This document shows, piece by piece, positions 1-7,427 of a stretch of DNA of 37,876 nucleotides. Under the pieces are notes generated by a model. The model was not told the DNA's origin, searched no databases, and was given only the letters and a program-made list of their open reading frames with translations. How positions within the stretch are numbered: the first letter of the stretch is position 1; each line of letters opens with the position of its first letter. Both the position numbers and the translations under genes were made by a program. Source of the DNA: Clostridia bacterium (lineage in GTDB: Bacteria > Bacillota > Clostridia > Oscillospirales > CAG-272); NCBI GenBank assembly GCA_017398585.1, contig JAFQFS010000016.1, positions 1 through 37,876 of the forward strand, written 5' to 3'.

Positions 1-47
1 CTTTTCGAGAAAAGTTTTTCCCCGGACCCCTTTTCAAAAGCTTTCAG
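1..47 (+). repeat. Hairpin-tail repeat, copy 1 (cut by window edge)
   Basis: The window opens inside a copy of the dispersed element. The right hairpin arm (AAAAGTTTTTCCCC) is followed by the tail GGACCCCTTTTC and AAAAGCTTTCAG. The tail points right, so the hairpin side faces a gene lying to the left of the window. The left arm is mostly missing. Confidence 0.75.
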
Positions 48-57
48 ACTGGATAGA

Positions 58-104
58 AAAAGGATTTGTGTGCGGACATTTTGTCTGCACCAAATCCTTT
101 TTTT
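58..104 (+). terminator. Strong intrinsic terminator of the upstream unit
   Basis: AAAAGGATTTG pairs with CAAATCCTTTT, and the stem continues inward as GTGCGGACA with TGTCTGCAC, giving about 20 base pairs and a TTT loop. A run of T follows on the + strand. It most likely ends a + strand gene left of the window and insulates the promoter at 108-136. Confidence 0.75.
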
Positions 105-107
105 GTA

Positions 108-136
108 TTGACGGATGGGATTGTTTTCTGTATAAT
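108..136 (+). promoter_or_regulatory. Sigma-A type promoter of the glycyl radical enzyme operon
   Basis: TTGACG at 108-113 and TATAAT at 131-136 are separated by 17 bp, close to the vegetative consensus. A GGAGG ribosome binding site follows at 160-164 and the ATG is at 171, so the 5' leader would be about 30 nt. Confidence 0.8.
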
Positions 137-170
137 AAAATTATCTACATACACTCTCTGGAGGTATTTT

Positions 171-2336
171 ATGGAACGAATCAGAGCGATTGAACCGTAC
201 GGCGTGACGTTTTACGAGAACCGCGAACGTCCGCTGAATGTGCGGATGGCATTGGCATCGCGCGAGGCGGCGAAGCATTGTTCCGTCTGGATCGACGAGC
301 GGAACTACATCGGCTACACGGCATCCGGCTGCGCGACGTCCGGGATGACGTACAATTTCGGCAGCGGCGTTGCGGTGAACGAGGGAAAGTTCCGCGAAAA
401 TGCGGAAAAATTCCCGGAATTTGCGGAACTGTTTGACGAAGTGCGTGAATACGTAAAGGACTTCAACACGGGTTCACTGATCGGGGCGCATCAGGATGCG
501 TATCAGCGGGAACTGGCGTCGACGGCGGCGTGCTGGGGCGGCGGCTGGGCCGGTCATTCCAATCCGGACTACGACCGTCTGCTTCATCTCGGGACGAAGG
601 GGATCCGTGAGCTGATCGCAAAGTATCGGGCGCAGAACGTCGGCAAGGATGATTTTTACGACGGATGCGATATTTTCATGGACGCGCTTGACATTCTCGG
701 CGGACGTCTGCGGGAATGTGCGCTCGGTCTGTCGGAAAAGACGGACGATCCGATCGCAAAGGCGGAATTCCGGAAAATGGCGGAAGTTTATTCCGTGATT
801 CCGGCAAATCCGGCGTACAACATGCAGTCGGCAGTGCTGATGTTCTGGCTGGTATTCACGTTCGACGGTATCGACTCCCCCGGCAGACTCGACCAGTTCT
901 TCCTCGATTTCTGGCGGATGGATGATCCGGATGAGGCATTTCTTCAGATGGAACGTCTGTGGCAGGCGTTCCACGACACGCGGACGTGGAACCTGTGCAT
1001 CTGCGGTTCCGATGAAAACTGGAACGACATGACGAACGAAGTGTCCTATGCGGTTCTTGAACTCGCGGAAAAATATAAGTATCAGACGCCGAACATCACC
1101 CTGCGCGTTCACCGGAACACGCCGGAAAAAATCTGGCAGCGTGCCGCGGAAGTTCTCGCAACGGGCATCGGCATGCCGGCGCTGTACAACGACGAAGTCA
1201 TGTGTCCCGCGCTTGAAAAAATGGGCATCCCGCCGCTCCACAGCCATCTGTACTGTATGAACGGATGCAATCAGGTGGACATCATGGGCAAGTCGCATAT
1301 GGGGCTTGAAGACGGCGAAGTCAATTTCGGCAAGTGTCTTGAATTTGCGCTCTACGACGGATTTGATGTAAAATCCGGTCGTCAGGTGAGCGTTCACACG
1401 GGAGAAGCGGACCGATTCACGACATTCGAAGAACTGATGGAAGCACTGAAGTGGCAGATAGAACACGTGACGGACGTTTCGGTATCGCTGTCGAACTCCT
1501 CACAGATGACGTACGCGCGGTACTCTCCTTCCCCGCTCCGTTCGTGCCTGCTGGAAGGCTGTCTCGAAAAGGGACGCGACTACAAGAACGGCGGTCCGCT
1601 CTACGGAGACGGTCAGATCCTCTCCGAGGGGATGCCGGACTGCGTGGACTCGCTCGCAGCGGTGAAGAAGTTTATTTTTGAAGAAAAGCGCTGGACGATG
1701 GCACAGCTGATCGACGCGCTGAAGAAGAATTTCGAAGGATACGAAGAAATGCGGATGGTGCTGATGTCCGCGCCGAAGTTCGGCAACGACGATCCGTATG
1801 TTGACAGCATCATGAAGGATCTGTCCGATCACTGGTTCGCGTATCTCAAGACGAAGCGGACGTTCCGCGGCGGCAAATTTGCCGGCGGATGCAGCACGTT
1901 CAGCCGTGCAGCAAACAACGGACGCGCCTGCGGTGCACTTCCGAACGGACATCTCTCCGGTGATCCGATGTTTGCGGACTGCATCGGTGCAGTTCCCGGT
2001 CAGGACGTCTGCGGACCGACGGCGGCGGTAAAGTCAGCGCTCGTGTACGACCAGACGGAGGTCACGAGCGGATTTGTCTTCCAGCTCCGGTTCGACAAGA
2101 AGCTGTTCGCGACGGAAAAAGGCATGGAATCGTTCATCAATCTCGCGAAGGCGTATTTTGCGGGCGGCGGTCAGCAGCTTTCGATCAACGTCCTGTCGGC
2201 GGAAGACCTGATCGACGCACAGGAACACCCGGAACAGTACGGCGACCTGATCGTGCGCGTCGGCGGATACAGCGATTATTTCGTACGGCTGTCCAAGGAT
2301 TTACAGGACAATATTATCGCACGGACGAATTACTGA
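171..2336 (+). CDS. Glycyl radical enzyme (pyruvate formate-lyase family), atypical active site
   Basis: The protein has 721 residues from ATG 171, chosen because GGAGG lies 6 nt upstream; a longer open frame begins at 66 but overlaps the promoter. The C-terminus carries the glycyl radical loop RVGGYSDYF (radical Gly about residue 699) followed by LSKDLQDNIIARTNY, typical of the family. The thiyl cysteine is in YCMNGCNQ (Cys about 366). Known GRE dehydratases and decarboxylases have Cys-Val-Glu here and PFL itself has Cys-Cys; this enzyme has Cys-Asn-Gln. GHSNPDYDRLLHLG and PNITLRVH are further family segments. It is shorter than most GREs (about 780-850). It is anaerobic and presumably cytoplasmic and needs a radical SAM activase. 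The substrate cannot be told from sequence. The SPL-like radical SAM gene starts 1 nt after the stop, and no standard GRE activase is present in the window. Confidence 0.9.
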   Translation: MERIRAIEPYGVTFYENRERPLNVRMALASREAAKHCSVWIDERNYIGYTASGCATSGMTYNFGSGVAVNEGKFRENAEKFPEFAELFDEVREYVKDFNTGSLIGAHQDAYQRELASTAACWGGGWAGHSNPDYDRLLHLGTKGIRELIAKYRAQNVGKDDFYDGCDIFMDALDILGGRLRECALGLSEKTDDPIAKAEFRKMAEVYSVIPANPAYNMQSAVLMFWLVFTFDGIDSPGRLDQFFLDFWRMDDPDEAFLQMERLWQAFHDTRTWNLCICGSDENWNDMTNEVSYAVLELAEKYKYQTPNITLRVHRNTPEKIWQRAAEVLATGIGMPALYNDEVMCPALEKMGIPPLHSHLYCMNGCNQVDIMGKSHMGLEDGEVNFGKCLEFALYDGFDVKSGRQVSVHTGEADRFTTFEELMEALKWQIEHVTDVSVSLSNSSQMTYARYSPSPLRSCLLEGCLEKGRDYKNGGPLYGDGQILSEGMPDCVDSLAAVKKFIFEEKRWTMAQLIDALKKNFEGYEEMRMVLMSAPKFGNDDPYVDSIMKDLSDHWFAYLKTKRTFRGGKFAGGCSTFSRAANNGRACGALPNGHLSGDPMFADCIGAVPGQDVCGPTAAVKSALVYDQTEVTSGFVFQLRFDKKLFATEKGMESFINLAKAYFAGGGQQLSINVLSAEDLIDAQEHPEQYGDLIVRVGGYSDYFVRLSKDLQDNIIARTNY

Positions 2337-2337
2337 G

Positions 2338-3219
2338 ATGCATTTTGTTCGTGCAAAGGGACTTCTGTCATCGGGTAACGGGATAAATCTTTACCGCGGC
2401 TGTACGCACGGATGTATTTACTGCGACAGCCGCAGTACCTGTTACCATATCGACCACAATTTTGAAGACATCGAAGTCAAGCAGAACGCGTCGGAGCTGC
2501 TGCGTGATGCACTTTCGAGGCGGCGGAAACGGTGCATGATTGCCACTGGTGCCATGTGCGATCCCTATATGCACTGTGAAGAAACCCTCGGATTGACCAG
2601 ACAATGCCTGGAAATCATCGAAGAATTCGGGTTCGGCGCTGCGGTACAGACAAAATCTGACCGGATTCTTCGGGATTTCGATCGGCTGTGCCGGATTCAT
2701 CAGAAATCGAAAGCTGTGGTCCAGATGACACTGACAACATTCGACAAACGGCTGTGCCGCATCCTCGAACCGGATGTATGCGGTACCGGGCGGCGTGCGG
2801 AGGTTCTGCGGAAATTTTCGGATGCCGGAATTCCGACAGTCGCGTGGATTGTCCCGATTCTGCCGTTCCTGAACGATACGGAAGAAAATCTGCGCAGTGT
2901 GCTGAATCTGTGTTTTCATGCGGGAGTCTGCGGGATTGTCTGGTTTGGCGCGGGGGTAACTCTGCGCGAGGGAGACCGGGAATACTGCTATGCGGCGTTC
3001 GACCGGCATTTTCCGGGGCTGAAAGCGGTGTATCAGAAGAAATTCGGCAATGCTTACGAATGTATGAGCGACAACAACGCGCGGCTGTCGCGGATTTTCC
3101 ATGAGGAATGCGAGCGGCGCGGTGTAATGCACGACAACGGACAGATTTTCGATTTCATGCACCGGTTTCCGGAAGAACCGGGCATAGAGCAGGTCAGCCT
3201 GTTTGACGAACTGTACTGA
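2338..3219 (+). CDS. SPL-family radical SAM protein (COG1533-like)
   Basis: This 293-residue protein has the radical SAM cluster motif GCTHGCIYCDSR near residues 21-32 (CX3CX2C), which would bind a 4Fe-4S cluster and S-adenosylmethionine. The YRGCxHGCxYCDSR form is characteristic of the spore-photoproduct-lyase-like COG1533 group rather than of GRE activases (PflA type). ATGAMCDPYMHCE and the WIVPILPFLNDTEEN segment fit the TIM-barrel strands of that group. The start ATG follows the GRE stop by one base, with no clear ribosome binding site of its own, so translation is probably coupled. The context makes it a candidate activase or partner of the GRE, but this is inference; DNA repair or another radical reaction is equally possible from sequence alone. 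Confidence 0.8.
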   Translation: MHFVRAKGLLSSGNGINLYRGCTHGCIYCDSRSTCYHIDHNFEDIEVKQNASELLRDALSRRRKRCMIATGAMCDPYMHCEETLGLTRQCLEIIEEFGFGAAVQTKSDRILRDFDRLCRIHQKSKAVVQMTLTTFDKRLCRILEPDVCGTGRRAEVLRKFSDAGIPTVAWIVPILPFLNDTEENLRSVLNLCFHAGVCGIVWFGAGVTLREGDREYCYAAFDRHFPGLKAVYQKKFGNAYECMSDNNARLSRIFHEECERRGVMHDNGQIFDFMHRFPEEPGIEQVSLFDELY

Positions 3220-3233
3220 AAGGATGATTTTTT

Positions 3234-3722
3234 ATGATGATTCGACAAGTACGTGAGGAGGACTGTGAAGCTCTCGGACGGATTTTTTGCTTTGGCTGGA
3301 AAAAAGGATACAAAGGAATTCTGCCGAACGACTATCTGGATGCGCTGACTGTCGAAATATGTACCCCCAAAAGAATACAGCTGCAAAATTATTATGTGGC
3401 GGAAGCTGCCGGAAAGGTCATCGGGTTGGTAAATGTCGGTGCAGCACGGGATGCGGAATTTGCGGATTCCGGTGAATTGCGGGCAATCTATGTTCACCCG
3501 GATTACTGGCAGAGCGGCTTTGGTCACGCACTGTTTGATGCGGCAGTAAACCGACTGGCGGAACTGGGGTATCCGAAATTCTATCTCTGGGTACTTCGTG
3601 AAAATGCGCGTGCCAGACGATTTTACGAGAATATGGGCATGTGTGTCACCGACAATGAACGGATGCTGTCCGTTGCCGACACAGAAGTCGCAGAAATCCG
3701 GTATGAAATGGAAATAAAATAA
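3234..3722 (+). CDS. GNAT family N-acetyltransferase
   Basis: A 162-residue protein of typical GNAT length. The acetyl-CoA binding region reads GELRAIYVHPDYWQSGFG (motif A), followed by LYLWVLRENARARRFYENMG-like motif B, where NARARRFYENMG is a family hallmark. The start has two adjacent ATG codons at 3234 and 3237, with AAAGGA about 10 nt upstream. It lies 14 nt after the radical SAM gene and is likely the last gene of that operon, before the terminator at 3724-3764. The acceptor substrate is unknown; similar proteins modify small amines, antibiotics or protein N-termini. Confidence 0.85.
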   Translation: MMIRQVREEDCEALGRIFCFGWKKGYKGILPNDYLDALTVEICTPKRIQLQNYYVAEAAGKVIGLVNVGAARDAEFADSGELRAIYVHPDYWQSGFGHALFDAAVNRLAELGYPKFYLWVLRENARARRFYENMGMCVTDNERMLSVADTEVAEIRYEMEIK

Positions 3723-3723
3723 C

Positions 3724-3764
3724 AAAGTTCTGTGCAGTTCATCCAAAAATCTGCACAGAACTTT
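3724..3764 (+). terminator. Intrinsic terminator after the GNAT gene
   Basis: AAAGTTCTGTGCAG and CTGCACAGAACTTT form a 14 bp perfect stem with a 13 nt loop, 1 nt after the stop codon, followed by a T-rich stretch. It is distinct from the hairpin-tail repeat that begins at 3782. Confidence 0.7.
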
Positions 3765-3781
3765 ATTTATCTTCACAGTAT

Positions 3782-3837
3782 AAAGTTTTTTGAAAAGGGG
3801 TTTGGGGAAAAACTTTTTCGAAAAAAAGTTTTTCCCC
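3782..3837 (-). repeat. Hairpin-tail repeat, copy 2 (stop side of rhamnosidase)
   Basis: Read on the minus strand, the hairpin (3804-3837; GGGGAAAAACTTTTT pairing with AAAAAGTTTTTCCCC, loop TTCG-like) starts 6 nt after the rhamnosidase stop. The tail AACCCCTTTTC then AAAAAACTTTAT points away from that gene. With copy 3 it frames the rhamnosidase gene as an inverted pair. Confidence 0.85.
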
Positions 3838-3843
3838 AATGCC

Positions 3844-6396
3844 TTATGCTTCAAAAACATGATACCCCGAACCGACGGTCGTGACTTTGCCGCCGAAATC
3901 CACGTCGGCGGTCACGCCGAACGGGATGTCGACAAACAGATGCGTCCTGCCGTAGCGCTTTGACCAGCGGACGGAGATGTCGCCCTTGACCGTATCGACC
4001 ACGGCGTGAGCGGATTCGAGCTGCGTCGGGAAGTACGGCTTGATGCGGACCTTGTCGTACCCTGCCGCCGTCGGTACGATGCCGGCGATGTATGCGTAGA
4101 AGAAATAGCCCGCTGCACCGTACATCGGATGGTTGTGGGAGTTCATACCGGGATCCTTCTTCAGTTCGAAGCGTTCCCAGACCGTCGTCGCCTCGTTCTG
4201 GATCATATAGCCGATGGATGGATAGGTCTCGTTTGTCATCAGCTTCCACGCATCGTCGATATAGCCGTATTTCGCGAGCATATCGAACAGGTAACGCGTG
4301 CAGAGATTGCCCGTCGTGAAGCGGAAATTGCGTTCGCGGAGGTCGCGGCACATGACTGCAGCGGCTTTCTGTTCGTATTCACCGGGAACAAGACCGAGCC
4401 AGAGGGCAAACGCCTGTGCGCCCTGCGAACCGGTGCCGACGGTCGCCGTTTCGGGATGCCACCACTTCGCGAGGAACGCCTTGCCTACCTTGATCGCAAG
4501 GTCGATGTACTTGAACGCATCGTCGGTACGGTGGAGGGCGCGCGCCATTTTCGCGAGGGTTTTGCAGTTGAAGTAGGAGTATCCGGTGGACATGAGGATG
4601 CCTTCGGTTTCCTTGTTGTATGCGTTTTCTTCCGCGACACAGGCATACGAAGGTGCCGCCCAGTCGCCGTAGTAGCTGTAATTCACGATATAATTGTCGC
4701 TGCGGGAGAGGAGATAATCTTCCCATGCGGCAAAGCGGTCATACGCTTCGCGGAGAAGTTCAAGATTTCCCGTGTGCATGTACGCCTGCATTCCCGCGGT
4801 GAGGAAGGACGAGCAGACCGGGTCTGCCGGAAGTCCGCCGAATACGAACGGACAGCAGCAGGTGAATTCGCCGTTTTCGCGCTGTTCTGCCATAATATCG
4901 CGGACAATCTTTGGGAACATGCGGCCGATGTCGAAGTTGTACGGCGTTTCCTCGAACCGGACAGTCGCATCGTTCATCCAGCCCATACGCTCGTCGCGCT
5001 GCGGGCAGTCGGTGAGGATGGAGTGCATATTGTCCATCTCGGTCATGACGATGTTTTCCTGGATTTTGTTCGCAAGTGCGCTTCCGCATCGGAAGAAGCT
5101 GCCGTTTTTGATATCTGTGCAGAACATGACGGCGGTGACGTCGCGCTTGTCGAGGAACTTGACGCCGGTCACTTCGGCGTAGCGGAAGCCGTGGTAGGTA
5201 AACTGAGGCTGCCAGATAAAGAGATCGCGGGAATCGCCGGATGCAATGTAGGTGTCGGTACACTTCGCATCGCGGAGAGGTGCGGTGAAGAGATTGCCGT
5301 CTTCGTCAAGTTCTTCGGCGTGGCGGATCGTGATGGTCTGCCCCATCGTCATGGTTTCGGGGAGAACCATGCGGACGACACCGGAAATGTTCTGTCCGAA
5401 GTCGATCACGAAGCGGTCCGCAGACGGGCGGGTAATCTCGATTGCGGGGTATTCCTTCTGAATGCGGATGGGTTCGAGTACCATCGGACGGAGCTTGCCG
5501 CCGGGAGCATCGGTGAGCTTTGCGGGAGTAAAGCCGCGCATATCGCCGGTATTCCAGTCCGGGTCGGATCTCGCCGCGTCGTAGGTCTCGCCGTTGAAGA
5601 TGGAGGATGCGGTGATCGCGCCGAATTTGTACTGCCAGGTGCCGTCGGTGGAGACGGTTTCGGTTTTTCCGTCGGTGTAGGTAATCTTCAGCATCGCCCA
5701 GAGGACGGGCTCGCCTGCAAATTCGACTTTGCGTCCGCCGAGCGCGTTTTCGACGAGCGGCGTGGTATTATTGCGCCAGCCGTCCGCGACGGTAATGCCA
5801 ATGGTGTTGTGTGTGCCGTTGAACAGGCGGGCAGCGTCGTGATGGACGGTATAATAGGAGATCTTTGCGTAATTGGAGTGCGCGGGTTCGAGGAGGGAGT
5901 CGTCGGCATCGATGCCGTTGACAGTGACGCTGTGGTAGCCGTAACCCGCGACGTAGAGGCATGCGGACGCCACTTCACTGGCGAGGTCGAAGTCGCGGCA
6001 GAAATAGATTGCGCGTCCTTCGTTCGGCTCGGCGGAGGTGATCCAGCTGCCGGAAATTTCGGTTTCGTCAAGGACGCCGTTCACGAACGAGGTAATATAC
6101 GGCTGGGACTGTTCCCCCGCCGTTCCGAGAACGGTAACGCTGACGTCGATGCGGGTACCGTGCGGGAGCTTTGCTCCGGCGTATTTCACGGACTGTGCGG
6201 ACTTTTTCACGGTTCCGCTGTCCCAGTAGAGATTTTTGTCGTCGAAAACGATGACGCGGAAGGCGCGCTGGAGATCGTTTTCCTTATCGGAACGGACGGC
6301 CCACGAGAAGGTGGGGGTGTCGGTATCGGAAATGCACTTGCGGCTTCCTTCGCCGATCTTCGCGCCGTCGAGGTACAGGGCGGTAACTTGGATCAT
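3844..6396 (-). CDS. Alpha-L-rhamnosidase, glycoside hydrolase family 78
   Basis: The enzyme releases terminal L-rhamnose from plant polysaccharides or glycosides. It has 850 residues, a usual length, and no signal peptide, so it probably acts in the cytoplasm on imported oligosaccharides. N-terminal beta domains precede the (alpha/alpha)6 catalytic domain. The GH78 signature DCPQRDERMGWMND lies at about residues 463-476, with Glu 469 the expected general acid. ATTVWERFE holds Glu 741, which matches the position of the general base. TYHGFRYAEVTG and the C-terminal beta segment ending HVFEA are also typical. The ATG is preceded by AAAGG. The gene is alone between repeats 2 and 3; it could be read from the PHP gene upstream (128 nt gap), as no promoter is obvious in between. 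Confidence 0.92.
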   Translation of the reverse strand: MIQVTALYLDGAKIGEGSRKCISDTDTPTFSWAVRSDKENDLQRAFRVIVFDDKNLYWDSGTVKKSAQSVKYAGAKLPHGTRIDVSVTVLGTAGEQSQPYITSFVNGVLDETEISGSWITSAEPNEGRAIYFCRDFDLASEVASACLYVAGYGYHSVTVNGIDADDSLLEPAHSNYAKISYYTVHHDAARLFNGTHNTIGITVADGWRNNTTPLVENALGGRKVEFAGEPVLWAMLKITYTDGKTETVSTDGTWQYKFGAITASSIFNGETYDAARSDPDWNTGDMRGFTPAKLTDAPGGKLRPMVLEPIRIQKEYPAIEITRPSADRFVIDFGQNISGVVRMVLPETMTMGQTITIRHAEELDEDGNLFTAPLRDAKCTDTYIASGDSRDLFIWQPQFTYHGFRYAEVTGVKFLDKRDVTAVMFCTDIKNGSFFRCGSALANKIQENIVMTEMDNMHSILTDCPQRDERMGWMNDATVRFEETPYNFDIGRMFPKIVRDIMAEQRENGEFTCCCPFVFGGLPADPVCSSFLTAGMQAYMHTGNLELLREAYDRFAAWEDYLLSRSDNYIVNYSYYGDWAAPSYACVAEENAYNKETEGILMSTGYSYFNCKTLAKMARALHRTDDAFKYIDLAIKVGKAFLAKWWHPETATVGTGSQGAQAFALWLGLVPGEYEQKAAAVMCRDLRERNFRFTTGNLCTRYLFDMLAKYGYIDDAWKLMTNETYPSIGYMIQNEATTVWERFELKKDPGMNSHNHPMYGAAGYFFYAYIAGIVPTAAGYDKVRIKPYFPTQLESAHAVVDTVKGDISVRWSKRYGRTHLFVDIPFGVTADVDFGGKVTTVGSGYHVFEA

Positions 6397-6430
6397 GGTT
6401 CTTACCTTTCTTTTTTTGGGAGTGAATCGT

Positions 6431-6506
6431 GGAAAACCTTTTTGAGGAAAAGGTTCTGAGACTGCGAAGCAGACTCGTCCGTCCCCCTTTCCAAAACCTT
6501 TTCAAT
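6431..6506 (-). repeat. Hairpin-tail repeat, copy 3 (start side of rhamnosidase), with insert
   Basis: The arms AAAACCTTTTT and AAAAGGTT lie 34 nt upstream of the rhamnosidase ATG, and the tail CCCCCTTTCC then AAAACCTTTTCAATCTAT points away from it. A 26 nt module (CTGAG-ACTGCGAAGCAG-ACTCGTCCG) sits between hairpin and tail and folds as a small stem at 6458-6476. The same module, with few changes, is in copy 6b. Confidence 0.8.
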
Positions 6507-6524
6507 CTATGAAGAATTGAAATT

Positions 6525-7298
6525 TCATACAAGATGTTTGTCGTAAAAATAACGGATGCCGGCACCGGTGTCGGCGGGAGTGTGCGCGTCGGATGCGGTT
6601 CGGATGGGAACGTTATGACGCTTCATGGCGGCGTACAGCGCGGAAGCCATACCGGGTTCCGCGGACGCGCGTCGGGAAATGCCGGAGTTCTGTTCGGCGT
6701 ACATGCCGGATTTCGCAAGCGCGGCAGCAAGGGCATCGTATGTTTCGTCCAGCGAAAATGTGGATTTATGCCCGAACAGTTTGACCGAATCCGGGTGGGC
6801 AATGCCGTCAAACAGACCGCTTTCCGCAAGCGCAGCGGAATGTTCAAAGAAACGGCGGTATGCGTGATCGACATCAATTCCCTGCCAGAGTTCCGGTTTA
6901 TGATCAAAGGCAAAGTCGTCGATGAAGTGAACGCTGCCGACCGTAAAGTCGAGCGGTGTATGACGGATCCGTTGTGCGATGGCTTCGGTCTGTTCCGGAA
7001 GGAAGCATATTTCCAGACCAAACCGAAGGGTAATCCCATAATCGCGGGAACGCAGCCGGTCGATCAGACGAAAATATTCATCGAGAGTATGGATACCCGC
7101 TTTGCGGGTCAGCCATCGGTCGATGAAATCCGACGAACAGCGGAGTCCGTCGTACAGCGGAACGAATTCACGGAACAGATAGGAGTGATCGAGCAGGCAG
7201 AGTTCCGTGATGCCGGCATTTTTTGCGGCGTTCACAAATTCTTCCGCCCATTCTGCGGTATACGGTCCGCGTTCGAGGTGAACATGTGCGTCGGTCAT
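6525..7298 (-). CDS. PHP-domain phosphoesterase, histidinol-phosphatase type
   Basis: The 257-residue protein has the metal-binding motifs of the PHP superfamily in order: DAHVH (residues 3-7), LLDHS, GLEICF, GSVHFID, IAHPDS and SDAHTP near the C-terminus. This pattern and length fit HisK-type histidinol phosphatases, which dephosphorylate L-histidinol phosphate in histidine synthesis with a trinuclear metal centre. No other his genes are in the window, so the true substrate may be another phosphoester. A good promoter lies at 7335-7362 and a GGAG ribosome binding site about 10 nt before the ATG. The rhamnosidase gene follows 128 nt downstream beyond repeat copy 3. Confidence 0.8.
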   Translation of the reverse strand: MTDAHVHLERGPYTAEWAEEFVNAAKNAGITELCLLDHSYLFREFVPLYDGLRCSSDFIDRWLTRKAGIHTLDEYFRLIDRLRSRDYGITLRFGLEICFLPEQTEAIAQRIRHTPLDFTVGSVHFIDDFAFDHKPELWQGIDVDHAYRRFFEHSAALAESGLFDGIAHPDSVKLFGHKSTFSLDETYDALAAALAKSGMYAEQNSGISRRASAEPGMASALYAAMKRHNVPIRTASDAHTPADTGAGIRYFYDKHLV

Positions 7299-7334
7299 GG
7301 CTTATCTCCGGCGAAAAATAATATGGACAGGTAT

Positions 7335-7362
7335 ATTATAGCACAGTTTCGCGAAAAATCAA
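7335..7362 (-). promoter_or_regulatory. Promoter of the PHP phosphoesterase gene
   Basis: On the minus strand TTGATT (7357-7362) and TATAAT (7335-7340) are 16 bp apart, about 37 nt upstream of the start codon. Confidence 0.65.
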
Positions 7363-7366
7363 CGAA

Positions 7367-7396
7367 AAAAAGCTCATTCCGCAGAATGAGCTTTTT
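7367..7396 (-). terminator. Intrinsic terminator of the SLH protein gene
   Basis: AAAAAGCTCATTC and GAATGAGCTTTTT form a 13 bp stem with a 4 nt loop, followed on the minus strand by further T residues. It lies about 30 nt after the SLH gene stop. This gene end has a classical terminator and no hairpin-tail repeat. Confidence 0.8.
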
Positions 7397-7427
7397 CGTT
7401 TTCCTTATGGCACAGGAAGAATTGCAG

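Noticed and set aside
171-2336. Pyruvate formate-lyase proper
   Set aside because: The adjacent Cys-Cys active site of PFL is missing (single Cys in GCNQ) and no PflA-type activase is adjacent.
4006-6459. An 817-codon + strand frame opposite the rhamnosidase gene
   Set aside because: The rhamnosidase on the minus strand has clear catalytic motifs; the + frame is a codon-bias shadow with no domain and no ribosome binding site.
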